Below are positions 61,926 through 64,000 of a stretch of 64,000 bases of DNA, one piece after another. The notes below the pieces were generated by a model. It was not told the DNA's origin, searched no databases, and saw only the letters and a program-made list of their open reading frames with translations. Position 1 is the stretch's first letter, and each line of letters starts with the position of its first letter. The stretch covers positions 1-64,000 of the forward strand of contig CAZBXE010000008.1 in NCBI GenBank assembly GCA_964496125.1, in the 5' to 3' direction. Origin of the DNA: CAZBXE01 sp964496125. GTDB lineage: Bacteria; Chlamydiota; Chlamydiia; Chlamydiales; CAZBXE01. The position numbers and the translations under genes were made by a program.

Positions 61926-61955
61926 TTGACAGATAACGGGTGCGGCGGTTACTAT
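61926..61955 (+). promoter_or_regulatory. Main-sigma promoter of groESL
   Basis: TTGACA (61926-61931) and TACTAT (61950-61955) are separated by 18 bp and lie 40 bp before groES. The -35 is a perfect consensus. Confidence 0.7.
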
Positions 61956-61995
61956 TTCCTCTACCAAGCAAGAATTCTTTTTAAGGAGAACCCAT

Positions 61996-62301
61996 ATGAC
62001 GAAAACCAGTATTAAACCTCTCGGTAACCGAGTCCTCATCAAAAGATCTAAAGCGAAATCTACTAAAGGAGGCATCCTTCTCCCTGATTCAGCACAGGAA
62101 AAACCAAAAGAAGGGGAAGTCATCGCCGTTGGTCCCGGTAAAATAAGTGATCGTGGCGTCCTCGAAACTCCCTCTGTTCGAGTGGGTGATGTTGTTCTTT
62201 TTGGCTCCTATGCAGGAACAGAAGTAAAAAATTCAGGCTCTGAAGATGAAGAGCTCCTCATCATGAACGAAGATGAAATCATGGGCATTTTGTCCAAATA
62301 A
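61996..62301 (+). CDS. groES: Co-chaperonin GroES
   Basis: This 101-residue lid of the GroEL chamber contains IKPLGNRVLIKR, the mobile loop KSTKGGILLPDSAQEKP, GEVIAVGPG, and the end LLIMNEDEIMGIL. TAAGGAGAA precedes the ATG. It is co-transcribed with groEL, which starts 12 bp after its stop. Confidence 0.98.
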   Translation: MTKTSIKPLGNRVLIKRSKAKSTKGGILLPDSAQEKPKEGEVIAVGPGKISDRGVLETPSVRVGDVVLFGSYAGTEVKNSGSEDEELLIMNEDEIMGILSK

Positions 62302-62313
62302 AGAAAGGAGCGA

Positions 62314-64000
62314 ATGAAAATGAGCAAAATGCTGCAATTCAAAGAAGAAGCTCTCAAATCGATTTTGCGAGGCGTGAAAAAACTTGCAAAAGCAGTGAGT
62401 GTAACTCTCGGTCCTAAAGGGAGAAACGTTGTTATCAACAAAGGTTTTGGGGCTCCTCTCTCAACAAAAGACGGTGTCACCGTTGCTAAAGAGGTCGCTC
62501 TCAAAGACAAATTTGAAAACATGGGAGCCCAGCTTGTTAAAGAAGTGGCAGCCAAAACTTCTGATGTCGCTGGCGATGGAACAACGACTGCGATTGTTCT
62601 GGCGGATGCGATTTTCTCCGCAGGAGTAAAAAACGTCACAGCTGGCACAAACCCTATGGTGATCAAAAAAGGGATCGATAAGGCCGTTGAGACTATCATC
62701 GAAGCCCTGTCCAAAATGGCAACTCCCATCAATAGCAAAGAAGAAATCAAACAAATTGCTGCGATCTCCGCAAACAATGACAGCGAAATTGGGCAAATCA
62801 TTGCCGATGCTATGGAGAAAGTGGGTAAAGATGGGATTATCTCCGTCTCTGAGGCAAAAGGGATCGATACAACTCTCGAAGTTGTAGAAGGACTCTCTTT
62901 CGACAAGGGGTACCTCTCTCCCTATTTCATTACAAACCCCGAAACGATGAAAGTAGAGCTAGCGAGCGCCAAGATCTTGATCGTGGACAAAAAGCTCTCC
63001 ACAGCAAAAGATATCGTTCCCATCTTGGAAAAGGTAGCTGAGAAAAACAGCCAGCCGCTTCTCATCATCGCAGAAGATGTGGATGGAGAAGCCTTAGCAA
63101 CTCTTGTTGTCAACAAAGTAAAAGCAGGGCTTGCTGTCTGCGCTGTGAAAGCACCAGGCTTTGGGGACCGTAAAAAAGAGATGCTAGAAGATATCGCTAT
63201 TCTCACTGGGGCAACGGTTGTCTCTGAAGATGTGGGCCTCAGCCTTGAAAACGTTGGCCTTGAAGTTCTTGGACGTGCGAAAAACATTAAGATCGCAAAA
63301 GATGAAACGACGATCGTCGATGGAGCAGGTGATCCTAAAAAAATCAAAGCAAGAATTGCTGAGATTAAAGGACAAATCGAGAGGTCTACTTCCGATTACG
63401 ACAAGGAGAAGCTAGAAGAGCGTCTGGCAAAGATCGGCGGCGGTGTTGCGATCATTCTTCTGGGCGCTGCCACAGAAACAGAACTCAACGAGAAAAAAGC
63501 GCGCGTAGAGGATGCTCTTCATGCCACGAGAGCCGCTGTCACAGAAGGGATTATCCCAGGCGGGGGAGTAGCTCTCTTAAGAGCTGTGAAAGCACTTGAT
63601 AACTTGCAGCTTGAAGGCGATGAAGCTATCGGTCTTGGTATCATCCGCGATGCCGTAAGAGCACCAGCTACCATGATTGCCAATAACTGCGGTAAGCCTG
63701 GAACTCTCATTGCTGAAAAGATCTACGAGTCAAAAGGTGCCTTTGGCTACAACGGACTTACAGATGCCTTTGAAGACCTTGTAAAAGCAGGCGTCATCGA
63801 TCCAGTTCTTGTAACAAAGAACGCACTTAGAAATGCAGCCTCCATAGCTGGACTGCTCCTTACTACGGCTGCCATGGTTACGGATAAGCCGAAACCAAAA
63901 GCGGAAGTTCCGACAGGAATGGGCGGCGGCATGGGCGGAATGCCCGGCATGGGTGGTATGGGTGGTATGGGTGGTATGGGTGGAATGGGTGGAATGTTCT
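62314..64000 (+). CDS. groEL: Chaperonin GroEL, partial (extreme 3' end beyond window)
   Basis: This ATP-driven protein-folding chamber is present as 562 codons from ATG 62314 (AAAGGAG upstream), open at the window edge. ATP and folding motifs are intact: TLGPKGRNVVI, KDGVTVAKEV, DVAGDGTTTAIVLADAI, GINPM-like AGTNPMVIKKGIDKAV, VKAPGFGDRKKEMLEDIAILTG, GGGVALL and DAVRAPA. The C-terminal tail is a GGM repeat (at least seven GGM/GM units), longer than the four in E. coli. Only a few residues should be missing. Chlamydiae carry several groEL genes; the one paired with groES is the bona fide chaperonin. Confidence 0.98.
   Translation, partial: MKMSKMLQFKEEALKSILRGVKKLAKAVSVTLGPKGRNVVINKGFGAPLSTKDGVTVAKEVALKDKFENMGAQLVKEVAAKTSDVAGDGTTTAIVLADAIFSAGVKNVTAGTNPMVIKKGIDKAVETIIEALSKMATPINSKEEIKQIAAISANNDSEIGQIIADAMEKVGKDGIISVSEAKGIDTTLEVVEGLSFDKGYLSPYFITNPETMKVELASAKILIVDKKLSTAKDIVPILEKVAEKNSQPLLIIAEDVDGEALATLVVNKVKAGLAVCAVKAPGFGDRKKEMLEDIAILTGATVVSEDVGLSLENVGLEVLGRAKNIKIAKDETTIVDGAGDPKKIKARIAEIKGQIERSTSDYDKEKLEERLAKIGGGVAIILLGAATETELNEKKARVEDALHATRAAVTEGIIPGGGVALLRAVKALDNLQLEGDEAIGLGIIRDAVRAPATMIANNCGKPGTLIAEKIYESKGAFGYNGLTDAFEDLVKAGVIDPVLVTKNALRNAASIAGLLLTTAAMVTDKPKPKAEVPTGMGGGMGGMPGMGGMGGMGGMGGMGGMF

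Noticed and set aside
1..64000. CRISPR arrays, rRNA genes, tmRNA, intact transposases
   Set aside because: Looked for by eye on both strands; no regularly spaced repeats, rRNA-like sequence or transposase motifs were seen.

Overview
The window comes from a chlamydia outside the Chlamydiaceae, that is, an environmental or amoeba/arthropod-type member of the Chlamydiales. Several gene strings match Chlamydia trachomatis order as I remember it: thrS - parA (CT582-like) - pGP6-D-like (CT583-like) - CT584-like; a CT646-647-648 / 5-formyl-THF cyclo-ligase / recA block next to yggT and dus; the very long chlamydial form of GreA (717 aa); and a cysteine-free, Mg-type HemB. Other genes are absent from classical Chlamydia as far as I recall: a Tat system, a Rieske/cytochrome b plus cbb3 oxidase operon, PutA, a surface-polysaccharide export locus, YjbH and NamZ. 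I cannot name the genus from sequence alone.

Layout. 1-9.9 kb: an exported protein cut by the window edge, a 967-aa chlamydial protein, thrS and the partition/plasmid-like genes, a CT584-type type III secretion protein, tatA-tatC and ung. 10-14.5 kb: tRNA-Pro(GGG), a lipoprotein-like protein with an EEP nuclease/phosphatase fold, an AT-rich gap with DnaA-box-like sites, a beta-helix acyltransferase, and a prenyl synthase gene carrying a near-consensus parS site. I read this as a candidate chromosome origin region. An inverted-repeat-bounded patch with a gutted gene follows. 14.6-21.2 kb: recA, ygfA, the CT648-646 operon, yggT and dus.

21.4-32.3 kb: a tiny cysteine-rich exported protein, then a nine-gene respiratory operon: GltD-like Fe-S flavoprotein, CcoS-like, Rieske, cytochrome b, seven-haem cytochrome c, CcoN, CcoO and two small membrane subunits. 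The Rieske protein carries a twin-arginine signal, which explains tatAC. PutA (57-60.5 kb) would feed electrons into the quinone pool that this chain oxidises. 32.3-33.8 kb is a scar-rich accessory patch: 24-bp direct repeats, a long hairpin, a possible toxin/immunity-like gene pair and a gutted Fic gene.

33.8-54.9 kb is dominated by cell-surface polysaccharide functions: a YjbH-type outer-membrane protein, four glycosyltransferases, two Wza-like export proteins (one with a cysteine-rich N-terminus), a Wzc-like protein, a deacetylase-like protein and a Wzx-type flippase. They are interleaved with hemB, mutY, an orphan UgpB, greA, rdgB and a NYN nuclease. No Wzy polymerase is visible. 54.9-64 kb: pcrA, putA, the exo-muramidase-like namZ, and groES-groEL with a degenerate CIRCE element; groEL runs off the right edge.

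A recurring theme is gene decay by loss of the middle: three pseudogenes keep recognisable N- and C-terminal pieces with the central domain missing. All family assignments come from motif recognition by eye; no database search was possible.
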